From contig NC_057317.1 in the NCBI RefSeq assembly GCF_000687475.1, forward strand, positions 1,798,001 to 1,862,000: 64,000 bases of DNA, in the 5' to 3' direction. Both the position numbers and the translations under genes were made by a program. The stretch is from Ustilaginoidea virens. Lineage: Eukaryota; Ascomycota; Sordariomycetes; Hypocreales; Clavicipitaceae. Below the pieces are notes generated by a model. The model saw only the letters and a program-made list of their open reading frames with translations, was not told where the DNA came from and searched no databases. Below, one piece after another: positions 9,456 through 20,398 of this stretch (its first letter is position 1; every line of letters begins with the position of its first letter).

Positions 9456-11787
9456 ATGTCTGTGCAGATTGGAAGCGTTGCGCCCGCGCTGAACGCTTAC
9501 TGGGTACGGGAGTTGCATAAATCTCAACCCAACCTTGTCAATGTTGCCCCGATGAAGCAAAGGGAATGTTAACCTCCGTTGTAGGGTCAATGGGGCGGTT
9601 ACCGATTGCGCGACGTTTGTGACTCTGGTGTGCAGTATGCCACCATTTCTTTCGTAACCAAGTCTCCAGAGCAAGCCAATGGATATCCAGCGACCAACTT
9701 TGGTGCCAATTGCGCTGGTGATGTCTACACCATCAATGGCCAGAGGACAGAGCTACTCAGCAACTGCCAGCTGATCAAAGAAGATATTCCCTATTGCCAA
9801 GCCAAGGGAGTCAAGGTGCTGCTGTCCATCGGTGGTGCCCCCGGCCCAAACACCAACTACAAGGTCTCCAACTCTGCCAACGGCCGAGATTTCGCTGATT
9901 TCCTCTACAATGCTTTTGGTCCCTATGATCCCAGCTGGTCGGGCCCTCGTCCCTTTGATCTCGGTGCGAACCAGCACGTTGCTGTGAATGGGTTCGACTT
10001 GGACCTGGAGGATCCTAGCGTCGGTGAGTTTGTCCGTTTGCACATGCAACATGGCTGTCGTCTTCCCCCTCCGTCGATTTTTTTTTATTTTTTTTATTTT
10101 TGGCAAGGCCGCTTATTTCGCCATGGCAGACTTGACTCCTTATGAGACCATGGTCAACCGATGGCGAGATCTGGACAGGAACTTGCTCATCACCGCTGCT
10201 CCTCAGTGCGTCAAGCAAGACTATCTCGACCCCCTCATCAAGGCTGCCAAGTTCGATGCCCTCTTCGTCCAGTTCTATAACAACAAGGTTTGCGATGCCA
10301 TCCCTGGCAATGAACCTGGAGACAACTTCTCTTATGACGACTGGGTAGCCAAGCTTCAGACCGGGCAGAGCGTCGACGCCAAGCTCTTCGTCGGCCTCCC
10401 TGGAGCTCCTAGCGCCGCAGGCTCAGGCTACATCACTCCTGCCGCGATGCAGCAGTTGGTTTGCCAAACTCAGAACAAGAGAAACTTTGGCGGCATTTCC
10501 TTGTGGGATGCCGTGTTTGCTCTGAACAACAAGGACGGAAACAACAAGAGCTATATCCAGAACGCCCTTGATGCACTGACGTTTGGCTGCAACCCGATCC
10601 CGACCACGACGAGCGCTACAGCTACCTCGGCGACGACGGCGGCCACTTCCACATCCGCGCTCACGACAACCGCGCTCACGTCAACCGCGCTCACGTCAAC
10701 CGCGCTCACGTCAACCGCGCTCACGTCAACCGCGACCACGTCAACCGCGACCACGGGTACCACAGACATCAGCACCAGCCCAAGTTCTGGCACTTCATCG
10801 GCGATGACATCTCCCAGCAGCTTCCCCGCTGTGTCAATCTCGACTCGCTGGTCCAACTCTACCATGACGACCCAGTCTGTTTCCCTGACCACGGTCATCA
10901 GCACCAGCCCGAGTTCTGGCACTTCGTCGGCGATGACAACTCCCAGCAGCTCCCCCGTTGCGTCCGACTCGACTCGCTGGTCCAGCTCTACCATGACCTC
11001 CCGGCCTGCTTCCCTGACCACGAGCACTGTCTACACCACCAGCACGTACACAATCACGTCTTGCGCCCCTAGCGTAACTGACTGTGCCAAGGGCCGCGTC
11101 GTTACGGAGACTATTCCCCTGTACACTACGGTCTGCCCCGTCGCGGAAACCGCCCTGCCTGCTAAGCCCACGACCACGGGAGGAACTGCCGCTCGAACCA
11201 CCAGCACCGTGTACACAACCAAGACTTACACCATCACCTCTTGTGCCCCCTACGTGACCAACTGCCCAGTGGGCAAGGTCACTACCGAGGTGATGGCCGC
11301 GTACACGACTGTCTGCCCTGTGGAGGGGACTGAGGCTGGCAAGGTTCCCCAGCCCACTGCTGCTTCTGGTTCCGGCGACGTTGCGGCGCCCCAGACCACC
11401 AGAACCACGACAGCCACCATGACCGTCTACCGCACCGTCAAGCTCAACGTCACTCCGTCGGCGGAGACGTCTGTCGGCAGCTCTACGGCTGTCGCACCCA
11501 AGCCTTCCAGCGGGGGCTGCTCCGGTCTCGGGTGCGCCGGTGGTGCTACCGTCTCTACCAGCAGCTGGGCCTGGACCACCTCTGCCGCCAGCGCCTCCAG
11601 CAATTCCACTGGGGGATGCCCCGGTTCTGGCTGTTCTGGTGTTGCCGTCCCCACCGGCAGCTGGACCAGCTACGCCGGCGGCCCTTCAACTACTCCCAGC
11701 TACGTTTCGGGCGCCGGTGCTTGCACTCGCGCCTTCGGCCTGACCGGACTGATTGCCGTGATTGCCGCCGCGCTTCTGGTCATGTAG
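9456..11787 (+). CDS. GH18 chitinase with Ser/Thr-rich repeats and GPI-type tail
   Basis: Exons 9456-9503, 9585-10023, 10130-11787; 714 residues. The first join restores the GH18 start (LNAYWGQWGGYR). The second splits a codon and gives EDPSVDLTPYE. The catalytic strand at residues 151-158 reads NGFDLDLE: the acid/base Glu158 and the two preceding Asp are present, but the first Asp of DxxDxDxE is Asn. Later landmarks are ITAAPQC, VQFYNN and GISLWDA. After about residue 345 come Thr/Ser repeats: a TSTAL series, two copies of a ~43-residue block (ISTSPSSGTSSAM), and two copies of a YTITSCAP block with cysteines. The C-terminus (LTGLIAVIAAALLVM) looks like a GPI-attachment signal. The family hydrolyses chitin at the cell wall or outside the cell. 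Oddity: MSVQIGSVAPALNAYW gives no signal peptide, so a 5' exon may be missing. Confidence 0.85.
10672..10758 (+). repeat. 15-bp tandem repeat coding for Thr-Ser-Thr-Ala-Leu
   Basis: About six near-identical copies of a 15-bp unit (GCTCACGTCAACCGC) within the chitinase stalk, drifting to ACC in the last two copies. The repeat keeps frame, so copy-number change would alter stalk length without breaking the protein. Confidence 0.85.
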
Positions 11788-13026
11788 AGGGGATGGATAT
11801 CCATCGGATGGCGAATTTCGTTTTTCCTGTAGGTATATATTCGACGGTACAATGATTTCCCGTTTGGGCCTCTTCGTGTTTACATCCTTGGGGCGAAATG
11901 GGGCACGCTGCGTTTAGTGCTGGGACGGACGAGTTGGATGAAACCATGCACATATTTCTGAGAGAGTAATGGCTATCTTCTTTTTGTAGGCAATGTGGAA
12001 CGCTTGATTGGCCTTTTTTTTTCTATTTTTTTTTTCTTTTTTTTTTTTCCCCCTTCACATCTTTAACCTCGGACTTGAGAGTTTGTCAAATCAATTCGCG
12101 CGTCACATATCCTTGTCCCCCGCTTGCTAGACGCGTGACCTTTGGTCGGTGTGTGACCCGCCTGCTCTCCCTCTCTCCAAAGCCAGCGAGTGGGTAGAAG
12201 CCAGCAAGCAGATGGCGGCTGCGGCCCGTGCTCAGCAGGTCGGCGGTGCCCCAGCCGTAATGGGCCCTTGCGCGAGCGAAGAGAATTGACAGCAGCAAGC
12301 AAGCTCCTTTTAGTACGGAGTGCTCCCTGCTTCGGCCCAGTCAAAAGGGGGCGGGCGGTGTGCACTCTGATGGCATGGCCGGAAACGTCCATGGGAAGAC
12401 GTCATGGTCATGGATGATGGAAACATGAGACCGGGCATCATCCTGCCCCACCTGCCCTGCCCGCCTCGCACTTGGCAGCAACCACCAGCGGCAACTCGGG
12501 CGATCTTGCCTGTTTTTTTTTTTTTTTTTTTTTCTGTTGCCCGCCGTTAACGACCTGCGGCAGAGTTTTCAAGTGCCGTGGGCGAGTACCAATCCAATCT
12601 CCTCCTTCCTACCTAAGCTGACCTCCTAAATTACTGCTGCCTGGTCTGGTCCTACATTACCGCTGCCTGGCTCCAGCCTTTTTGTACGGAGCTCGCCCCG
12701 TGCCCATCTGTCCGGTGCTATTGATCTTTTTCTCCTTTTTTTTTTTTTTTTTTTTTTTTCCCCCGCGTGGCCACAAGCTCCAACCGTTCAACGCTTTCCC
12801 CTCTGGCGACCTGACCCCCGTCGCTAACGTCTGGTGTCCTGGCAAGCAGCAGGTCTGGTTAGCTCCGCAGTGTGACCTTGTCGTCTCTCCCCCGCAGTGC
12901 CCGCACCTTACGCCACCGCCACCCCCCCCCCCCCCCCCCCTCGAAGTCGACATAGCTCTTTGGCACTGCCGGCTTGGCTTCCCTCAACGTCGAGACACGG
13001 CTTCTTGGTGACAACCAGTGGCCATC
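11788..13026. other. Intergenic between chitinase and OSBP genes
   Basis: No gene seen. It holds T tracts near 12017-12050, 12511-12532 and 12737-12759, a C run near 12925-12942, and GTACGGAGT-type motifs at 12313 and 12684. The right part should contain the OSBP promoter. Confidence 0.6.
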
Positions 13027-15502
13027 ATGTCCGACGCAGGAGATAGGTACGTCGCCTCGGTTGCGCATTTCGCAATGGACGCTCTTCTTGCTCGCCGCCA
13101 CGCCTTCATCGCCCCGTCGCCCGCCCTTGCTTGGTCCATTGTGCTGCGCTGCGCTGGCCTCAACTCAACGGCTGCGTTGTAGCCCCTGAGCTGAGCCGCG
13201 TCCCCACGCAAACCACCATGGTCGACCCCTCTGATCACTCCCCCGTTGTCGCTGCCCCGTTTGGCTTTGCAGTAAACTGACATGCCGTCTCTCTTTCGAC
13301 CTTCGCAGCTCCCATAAACGATCCAAGTCGGCGGCCGCTTTTGCCCTGCTTCGCCGCAAAGATACCCGGGAAGACGAGTCTGGCTCGGAGGACGGTCGAT
13401 CCGCTGCTCCTCCTGCTGCGGCTTCTTCAAACCCTGCTTCGAGATCATCGGGCAACTCCCTGGCACACCAGCCGAGTACCCGGGGACATGGCTCCAAGCT
13501 TTCCACCTCATCCGCCTTGCTCTATAAGATACCCTCTCCGCAATCTTCTGCCTCTGGAAGCAGGAATGGCCCCGCCCATACCCAGCCCGCGAGCTTGGAA
13601 CAGTCAGTTCGCAAGTTCAGGGTTGTCGAGGCCCTGAGAAGCGGCGACACGGCCGCCATCTCCAAAGCCGTGCGCGAAACCTCCGACAACGCGCCCCGAC
13701 CCAGCATTTCCTCCGTTTCGACCCTGGCCGGCGGCCCGTTGGAAGACACAACCGTCCTCCACTTGGCCACCCAGTGCGCCGAATACCCCGTCATCGAGTA
13801 CGTCTTGTCTGACGGTGCCGCCAGCGTGGATGTCAACGCAAGAGACAAGGATGGCAATACTCCGCTCCACATTGCAGCCCTTCAAGGACGCACCCAAGTG
13901 GTCAAGCTACTGCTGGATCAGCCCGACATCAACGATTCCGTCGTCAACCTCCAAGGAAAGCTGCCCCTCGACCTGGCCCGAAATCCCGACATCTTTCAGC
14001 TTCTCCAACTATCCCGCTCCCTTTTCATCGAAGCCAAGGTGAAGCAGGTGCAGGAGATAGTCGCTCAAGGCGATTATGACTCGCTGGCGCAGGTTCTCGA
14101 GGAGCCTCGCTTAAAGACAGTCGTCGACATCAACAACCCCGAGTTCGCCTCTGAACCAGCAACAGTCGAGACGGGGGGCACGCTGCTCCACGAAGCCGCA
14201 CGGAAGAAGGACACGCGGCTCATCCAGGTCTTGCTGCTGCATGGCGGAGATCCGTTCCGCCGTGATCGCAAGGGGAAGCTTCCGCAGTCCGTCACACACG
14301 ACGACACGGTCAAGGTCATACTGAAAAAGTCCCCGGCGGCCGTTGCGGCTCAGAGAGGCATTCAGGAAAAGGCTGTTCTGGGCCATGCGGCCTCTCAGGG
14401 CATGGCGGCCGCCGGTGTCTCGGACCCGATGGCCGGACGCGAAGCCAGAGAGATGAAGGGCTACCTGAAGAAATGGACCAACTACCGCAAGGGCTACCAG
14501 CTGCGATGGTTCGTGCTCGAGGACGGCGTGCTGAGCTACTACAAGCATCAGGACGATGCCAGCTCCGCTTGCCGTGGCGCAATCAACATGAAAATCGCCA
14601 AGCTGCACATGAGCACCGACGAAAAGACCAAATTTGAGATTATTGGCAAGTCGTCCGTCAAGTACACGCTGAAGGCCAACCACGAGGTCGAAGCCAAGCG
14701 ATGGTTTTGGGCCCTCAACAACTCCATCCAGTGGACCAAGGACCAGGCCAAGGAGGAGGAGCGCCAGGCTGCTCGCAGCGCAGAGCTGCTGAAACTCGCC
14801 AAGGCCGAGCAAAGCTCTCTTTCGCCCCAGGAGACCCAGGCCCACGGCGAGAATGCAAGCCTGCCGGAACTGCAGCGCAGCACGTCCCAGGTCACGAGCC
14901 GCGCCACGTCCAACAACAGGGCGTCCCCACCAAAGGTCGGCTTCGCGGGAACAAGCACGATTGGAAGCAACGACGACGACGAGTTCGCCGACGCTGCCAC
15001 GGATGGTGGTGCCTCCCGCATACGAGGCCACGCCGGACCCCTGGTCTCGGGCGAGGTGGACGACGAAGACGACGACGACGACGACGACGACGGGAGCGTC
15101 CGCGACGAGCCTCGAGCCACCAAGGATGCGCTGAACATCACAGCCCAGTCGGCCAAGCTCCAGCTGGAAACCATGTCGAGCGTGCAGAGTGCTCTCATGA
15201 GCGAGCTTGCACGGAACCCCGCCACGCCACTCTCCGACGCCCAGGTCGCCCAGGCGCTGTCTACATATGACGCGGCTATCCGAAGCTTGGGCGGTCTCGT
15301 TGGCGATTTGCTTCGGATTTCCAAAGACCGGGACGCGTACTGGCAGTATCGGCTGGATCGCGAGGCAGATTTGCGGCGCATGTGGGAAGACAGCATGCAG
15401 CAGGTTGCCCGCGAGCATGAGGAGCTTGAAGCACGCATGGCCGAGGCGGAAGACAAGCGACGGCTGACCAAGAAGGCTCTTCGCGAGATGAGGCAGGCCG
15501 GA

Positions 15503-15533
<31 letters not shown>

Positions 15534-17188
15534 TTTCGGCCAGCGGCACTCCCACGACCGAGGTGCGGCAAGATGAGGTGGACGCAGCGGTGGTGGCTCC
15601 GACCGCGACACTCGTACGAAAGCCAACCGCTCTGGATCAGCTGGGTGAGCTTTCGGAGAGCGACTCTGGCGACGAGGACGAGTTTTTCGACGCCGTGGAT
15701 GCCGGCGAGGTTGAAGTTGCAGGGATGCCGCAGGATGACGGCGGCCCGCAGCTTCGAAAGGATGTCGTTGTTTCCGGCATCGACATCAGCCCCTCGTTTA
15801 AAGGATACGAGAGCGGCATTCGCCAGCGCCTCAAGCTGGAAGTGGACGACCGTCCAAAGATTTCTCTCTGGGTAAGTGTGACGGGAAACTAATGCTGGGA
15901 TCTCTTGGCAAACGTGGTTGGGGGGGGGGGCTGGTGTTGTGGTTCGAAAGACTAACGCGAGAGAACCTTGCAGGGCATTCTCAAGTCCATGATTGGAAAG
16001 GACATGACCAAGATGACACTGCCTGTATCGTTCAACGAGCCCACATCTCTCCTGCACCGCTGCGGGGAGGACATGGAGTACGCTGATCTACTGGACCTCG
16101 CGGTGGAGAGGGCGGATTCCATTGAGCGGCTGGTTTACGTTGCCGCGTTTGCCGCCAGCGTGTATTCTTCCACGATTGGACGCGTGGCCAAGCCGTTCAA
16201 CCCGCTGCTGGGCGAGACGTTTGAGTATGTTCGACCAGACAAAAACTACCGCTTCTTCATCGAACAAGTCAGCCACCACCCGCCGGTCGGGGCGGCGTGG
16301 GCAGAGTCACCACACTGGGACTACTGGGGCGAGTCAGCCGTCAAGTCCAAGTTTTACGGCAAGTCTTTCGACATCAACCCGCTGGGCACCTGGTTCCTGA
16401 AGCTGCGACCGACGACGGGCGGGCGGGAGGACTTTTACACGTGGAAGAAGGTGACGACATCCGTGATTGGCATCATGACCGGGAACCCGTCGGTGGACAA
16501 TTACGGACCGATGGAAATCAAGAACTGGACGACTGGCGAGGTGGCGACGCTGGACTTTAAGGTCCGGGGCTGGAAGGCGTCCAGTGCCTATCAAATCTCG
16601 GGCAAGGTACTGGACGGCGACGGCCACGTGCGGATGAGCCTGGGCGGGCGATGGAACTCGAAGCTGTACGCCCGGCTGACGCCCGGGTTCGAGGCGGCGG
16701 TGGACGGCGCTCAGGATGCGGGTCCTCTGCACAAGGGCGCCATGACGGATCCAAGCCGGGCCTACTTGGTGTGGGAGGCCAACCCGAGACCGGCCGGGAT
16801 CCCCTTCAACCTGACGCAGTTTGCCGTGACGTTCAACCACATTGACGACAAGCTGAGGCCATGGCTGGCCCCCACGGACTCGCGGCTGCGACCGGACCAA
16901 CGGGCCATGGAAGACGGCGAATACGACTTTGCGGCGACGGAGAAGAACCGCCTGGAGGAGAACCAGCGAGCCCGGCGCAAGCAGCGCGAGGCCAGGGGCG
17001 AGGAGTTCAAGCCAGCGTGGTTTTCCAAGGCGACGTGCGAGAGGACGGGCGAGTCGTACTGGAAGTTTGACGGCAGGTACTGGCGGCAGCGCGAAAAGGC
17101 CGGGCCGGGCGGCGACGCGGCGGCGGCATGGGAGGGCCTGGAGCGGATTTTTGAAGATGCGGATGACGCAGCAGACACGAATAGCTGA
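13027..17188 (+). CDS. Oxysterol-binding protein, Osh1/Osh2 type (ankyrin-PH-FFAT-ORD)
   Basis: Exons 13027-13046, 13309-15871, 15974-17188; 1,265 residues. The short first exon encodes MSDAGD and joins to [19 protein letters not shown]. Domains in order: ankyrin repeats at about residues 85-330 ([21 protein letters not shown]), a PH domain at about 389-490 ([20 protein letters not shown]), a disordered acidic linker with eight Asp in a row, a coiled-coil-like region, a Gly9 tract, a FFAT-like motif [10 protein letters not shown] near residue 797, and the sterol-binding ORD in exon 3 with the signature EQVSHHPP near residue 957. Such proteins move sterol and PI4P at contacts between the ER (through VAP binding of FFAT) and Golgi, vacuole or plasma membrane. 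The length fits the long fungal Osh1/2 class. The 262-nt first intron is the least certain part; a small extra exon inside it cannot be excluded. Confidence 0.93.
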
Positions 17189-17729
17189 AGGGGGGAGATG
17201 AGATGTCCGGCCGAAGGCGACAACGGAGGAGGGCCTGGGGTTTCTGCTGTAGATTTTGGTTTTTGCTCGTTTGCAATGATGAAGCATGATGAAGCGCGGT
17301 GACGCGTGCCGGTGCCCGTCGCGGCTGTACCTGTGCTGGTGATGCGGGAGGTGTGGTGTGTGAATCTGGGGGGGGGGACGGGCACGGTCGGGCGACCACC
17401 TCGCGGCGGGGAGCTCTGGACGGCAAAGGGCTTCGGACGGCAGAGTTGGCCGGCAGAGCAGGCGGCATCTCTCTCGGGCACGTCTCTCGCGTCGACTTGG
17501 AGTCGTCTCTTTGGCGCAAAGTACGGGCAGCCGGCATAAGGGGGGCGGCCGTACGTGGGGAACGTACTACTACGGAGTACGGAGGAATACCTCTCACGGA
17601 AGTGGCACAGTGCATAAAATGTCGCGGTATACATGTACTAAGCATCGCCGGCAGCGGGCGGTTAGCGCCGCTTATCATCTGCTTATATTTTTATGTCTCG
17701 GCCTTTCTGAGATGGTTTGTGCGGTTGGT

Positions 17730-17920
17730 TCCTCGTGAACCGAACCCAGAGGCTGGGAGTCGCCCTTATTAGATGGTGATGAAGGACTTTTGTATCCTTG
17801 GCCAGGTAGTGAGCCCAGAGGCCGTAATGAGATAGTAATCAAGGACTTTTGCGCGTATAGGTCGGGAGCCAGGTCGGAAACCCAGGTCGGGAACCCGAGG
17901 ACTTTTGTGCATCCTCGCTA
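17730..17920. repeat. Diverged tandem repeat with AGGACTTTTG landmark
   Basis: The pieces CCCAGAGGCTGGGAGT and CCCAGAGGCCGTAATG begin two related blocks about 68 bp apart, each followed by AGGACTTTTG. A third AGGACTTTTG occurs after a further 57 bases. Copies have drifted considerably. Confidence 0.6.
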
Positions 17921-17955
17921 CGTGAACCCCACGCATGGTCCCAGACGAGCACAAA

Positions 17956-17978
17956 TATCGCGACTTTAGCTCGCGATA
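17956..17978. repeat. Inverted repeat, 8-bp stem and 7-nt loop
   Basis: TATCGCGA, loop of seven bases, then TCGCGATA, which is the exact reverse complement. No T tract follows, and it is not next to a gene end. Confidence 0.7.
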
Positions 17979-18197
17979 GCCTTGGGAATAAACCCAACGC
18001 CGTATGTTTGTCCCTTGATGTTGAATCAAGTGTCTGGCGAATCCGCGGCCCCTTATTGGCGGGCATGCCCACTTGCACTTTGGCGACTTTACTATGATTG
18101 GCTGCATGGGGTGGAATGCCTCAGGTACCTACCCTGTGAAAGGTAAGCAAGTCACCTGACACGTAACTCCGTTGTACTGCTGCGGATTACAATCCGC

Positions 18198-18222
18198 TAC
18201 TCCGTACTCCGTACTCCGTACT
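18198..18222. repeat. Three overlapping TACTCCGTAC motifs
   Basis: The motif TACTCCG is repeated three times and followed by TACT, about 200 bases before the thioesterase start codon. The same motif occurs singly at many other non-coding places in the window. Confidence 0.85.
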
Positions 18223-18418
18223 GCTTCAGCCTCGGCTGGCGGCAGCATGTCGACCATTGCGGTTAGACCGGCGCTGCGTGCCGAGGATGTTTCTTCAAAA
18301 CACGCCCACCCCTGGGTGTGTTTGCTGCTGCGCGACCTGGGAACTTTTTTCAACTCGGGCGGCTTTGCTTTTTGCACGCACCAAAGAGCGACCATTTGAC
18401 GTGACGGCCAGACAAGTC

Positions 18419-19934
18419 ATGGCGCGGGAGGAACGGCCGACGCTGCTGAGGCAGCCGCCTGCGGATCCGGGCAAGGCGCCGATTGAGAATGTGCTGGAGG
18501 TGACGGCGGTGGGGGTGCTGGGCCCGGTGAGTTTCTGGTGTTTGCGCGGTCCTGCAGGTGGGCGAGGGAAGGAAGAGGGCAAGAGGGCAAGAGGACGAAG
18601 AGACAGACAAGACGAAGGCGAAGAAGACGAACAAGAACGACGAGAAAAGGACAACGACGAGAAGAACGAGACGAAGAAGAACAAGAGGAACAGGAGAAGG
18701 AAGAGCCAAAAGAAGAAAGAAGACGGGGAAGAGGAAGAAGACGGAGAAGAGGAAGAAGAGAACCGAAAAAAGACGAAAAAGACAACCATGCTAATCAGCT
18801 CCAGGACATCTTTACCAACACGCGCAAAGCCTGGGTCCCCCCCGGCGCTCGAGGCATCTACGGCGGCACCGTCATCGCGCAGTGCCTCGCGTCGGCGCAA
18901 AAGACGGTCCCCGACGAGCTGTACCCCCACTCGTGCCACTGCTACTTCATCCTGGCCGGGTCGGGCAGCATCCCGATCCTGTTCCACGTGGAGCGCGTGC
19001 GCGACGGGCGGTCGTTTGCCACGCGGACGGTGCAGGCGCGCCAGCGCGGGCGGTGCATCTTTACCACGACCATCAGCTTCGTGCGCGAGGGTTCCGGCGA
19101 CGGCGACGGCGACGGCGCCGGGGTGGTGCGGCACGCGGCGCCCGCGCCGGCGGAAGCGCGGCGGCCGCCCCCCGAGGGCTGGGACGACGACGAGCCCTCG
19201 TGGGCCAGGGGCGGGCCGTTCCAGACCTACCCCCTGCCGCCGGTGGACGCGGACGCGGACGCGGACGTGCGGCCGGACCAGCAGCGGTGCCAGCAGTGGA
19301 TGCGGTGCCGGGGCGCCGTGTCGGCGGCGGGCGGGCGGCAGGCGCACCTGAGCGCGCTGGCCTACATGTCGGACAGCAACTTCATCGCGACGGTGAGCCG
19401 CGTGCACCGGCTGTGGCGGCTGCCCCTGCGGCCGGACGACTACGAGGCGGGCGGGCTGGCCGAGGAGCAGCGGCGGCGGGTGGCGGCGTCGGCGCGGCAG
19501 GACGGGCTGGGGACGGGCGTGCGCGAGTGGCGGCGGCGGCGGCGGCTGGGCATGATGGTCAGCCTGGACCACAGCATCTACTTCCACGAGCCGGCGCGCG
19601 TGCGGGTCGACGAGTGGCTGTTTGCCGACATGGAGAGCCCGTGGTCGGGCGACGGGCGGGGGTTTGTGACGCAGCGCATCTTTGCGCGGGACGGGACGCT
19701 GCTGGCGACGTGTGTGCAGGAGGTGGGTGTTCAGGGTTTCCTTTCTTCCTTCTGTCCCTCTTCCCCCGGGGCCCGGGCCCCCTGTTCTTTCCTTTTCTCT
19801 CTCTCTTTTCCAGCCGTCGCCCGGTTTCTTGCCGACTTGCTTTCGCCCGGTCTTTGCTAATCCTTTTCCCGGCATTGCTGCAGGGTGTCGTGCGACTGGC
19901 TGCCGACGACGAGGCTGAGCACAGCCGGCTGTAA
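18419..19934 (+). CDS. Peroxisomal acyl-CoA thioesterase II (TesB/TES1-like)
   Basis: Exons 18419-18526, 18805-19722, 19884-19934; 358 residues. The first join gives VGVLGPDIFTNTRKAWVPPG, matching the start of the double hot-dog fold. Landmarks are RGIYGGTVIAQCL, SCHCYFILAGS, the catalytic Asp region LAYMSDSNFIATV, and SLDHSIYFHEP in the second half. The last exon adds 16 residues ending in S-R-L, a type 1 peroxisomal targeting signal, so the enzyme should hydrolyse acyl-CoA esters to free acid and CoA inside peroxisomes, tied to beta-oxidation. Residues about 160-215 form a family-variable, Gly/Asp/Pro-rich insertion between the hot-dog halves. Intron 1 (278 nt) is unusually long here and is almost all purine on the + strand; its branch site CTAATC lies close to the acceptor. 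Confidence 0.9.
18566..18785 (+). repeat. Purine-rich tract inside intron 1 of the thioesterase gene
   Basis: About 220 bases of the coding strand are nearly all A and G (GAAGA, GAGG, AAGAAG mixtures), so the other strand is nearly all pyrimidine. It inflates the intron to 278 nt. Such homopurine tracts can form triplex DNA and often create long spurious ORFs, as here on both strands. Confidence 0.8.
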
Positions 19935-20398
19935 GGTGTGGCACGAGGCATGCATGCAATGCAGTATGCAGCCAGCCTGCCTCGTTGGTGCTGCTGATGC
20001 TGCTGCTGCTGCCTGGTGTTGCCCAAGCGTGGCTCGGCCTGACGTCATGCACTTTGCGCAAGTTAGTTTTTTGCGGCTGGCGCGCATTCCCCGTGGCGTG
20101 ATTGGTCCGCGCCGGCCGACTTTGGCGGGCGGAGCCGCCCCACCTACCCACCCATGCCATGCAGGGACGGCACAGCCTACCCGCCCCGGTGTGGTGGGTC
20201 CCGCGGAGCCCGCCCTTGTTTGAGGAACCCTTGGACTTTGTTTTTAGAGATATATGGCCTAGCCGAGAAGCTCCCCCCCCCCCCCCCCCCGCGCCAGCGC
20301 TGCGTCTGTGCATTTTCGCCTCCCCCCAGGGCCCCATGCTTTTTGCCATCTGGCAGATAACCCCCGGTGAGACACAATCTGCGCATCACCCAACAACC
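19935..20398. other. Intergenic, thioesterase to aspartyl protease
   Basis: About 460 bases without a gene. It contains GCATGC-rich sequence near 19950-19975, a GCTGCT run near 20000, a C run near 20273-20290, and presumably the protease promoter. Confidence 0.6.

Larger units (their letters stand above)
17189..18418. other. Intergenic with diverged repeats and a hairpin
   Basis: No gene seen. Between about 17730 and 17920 a ~60-bp block recurs in diverged form, marked by AGGACTTTTG at 17783, 17841 and 17898. A hairpin with an 8-bp stem (TATCGCGA) and 7-nt loop is at 17956-17978. Copies of the TACTCCGTAC motif occur at 17571 and, three times overlapping, at 18198-18222. The last ~200 bases should contain the thioesterase promoter. 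Confidence 0.6.

Noticed and set aside
14111..16057. 648-residue minus-strand ORF
   Set aside because: It is antisense to the OSBP exons, whose ankyrin, PH and ORD motifs are unmistakable on the + strand.
18295..20349. 684-residue minus-strand ORF
   Set aside because: It runs antisense to the thioesterase exons and its purine-rich intron; high GC at third positions keeps the other strand open.
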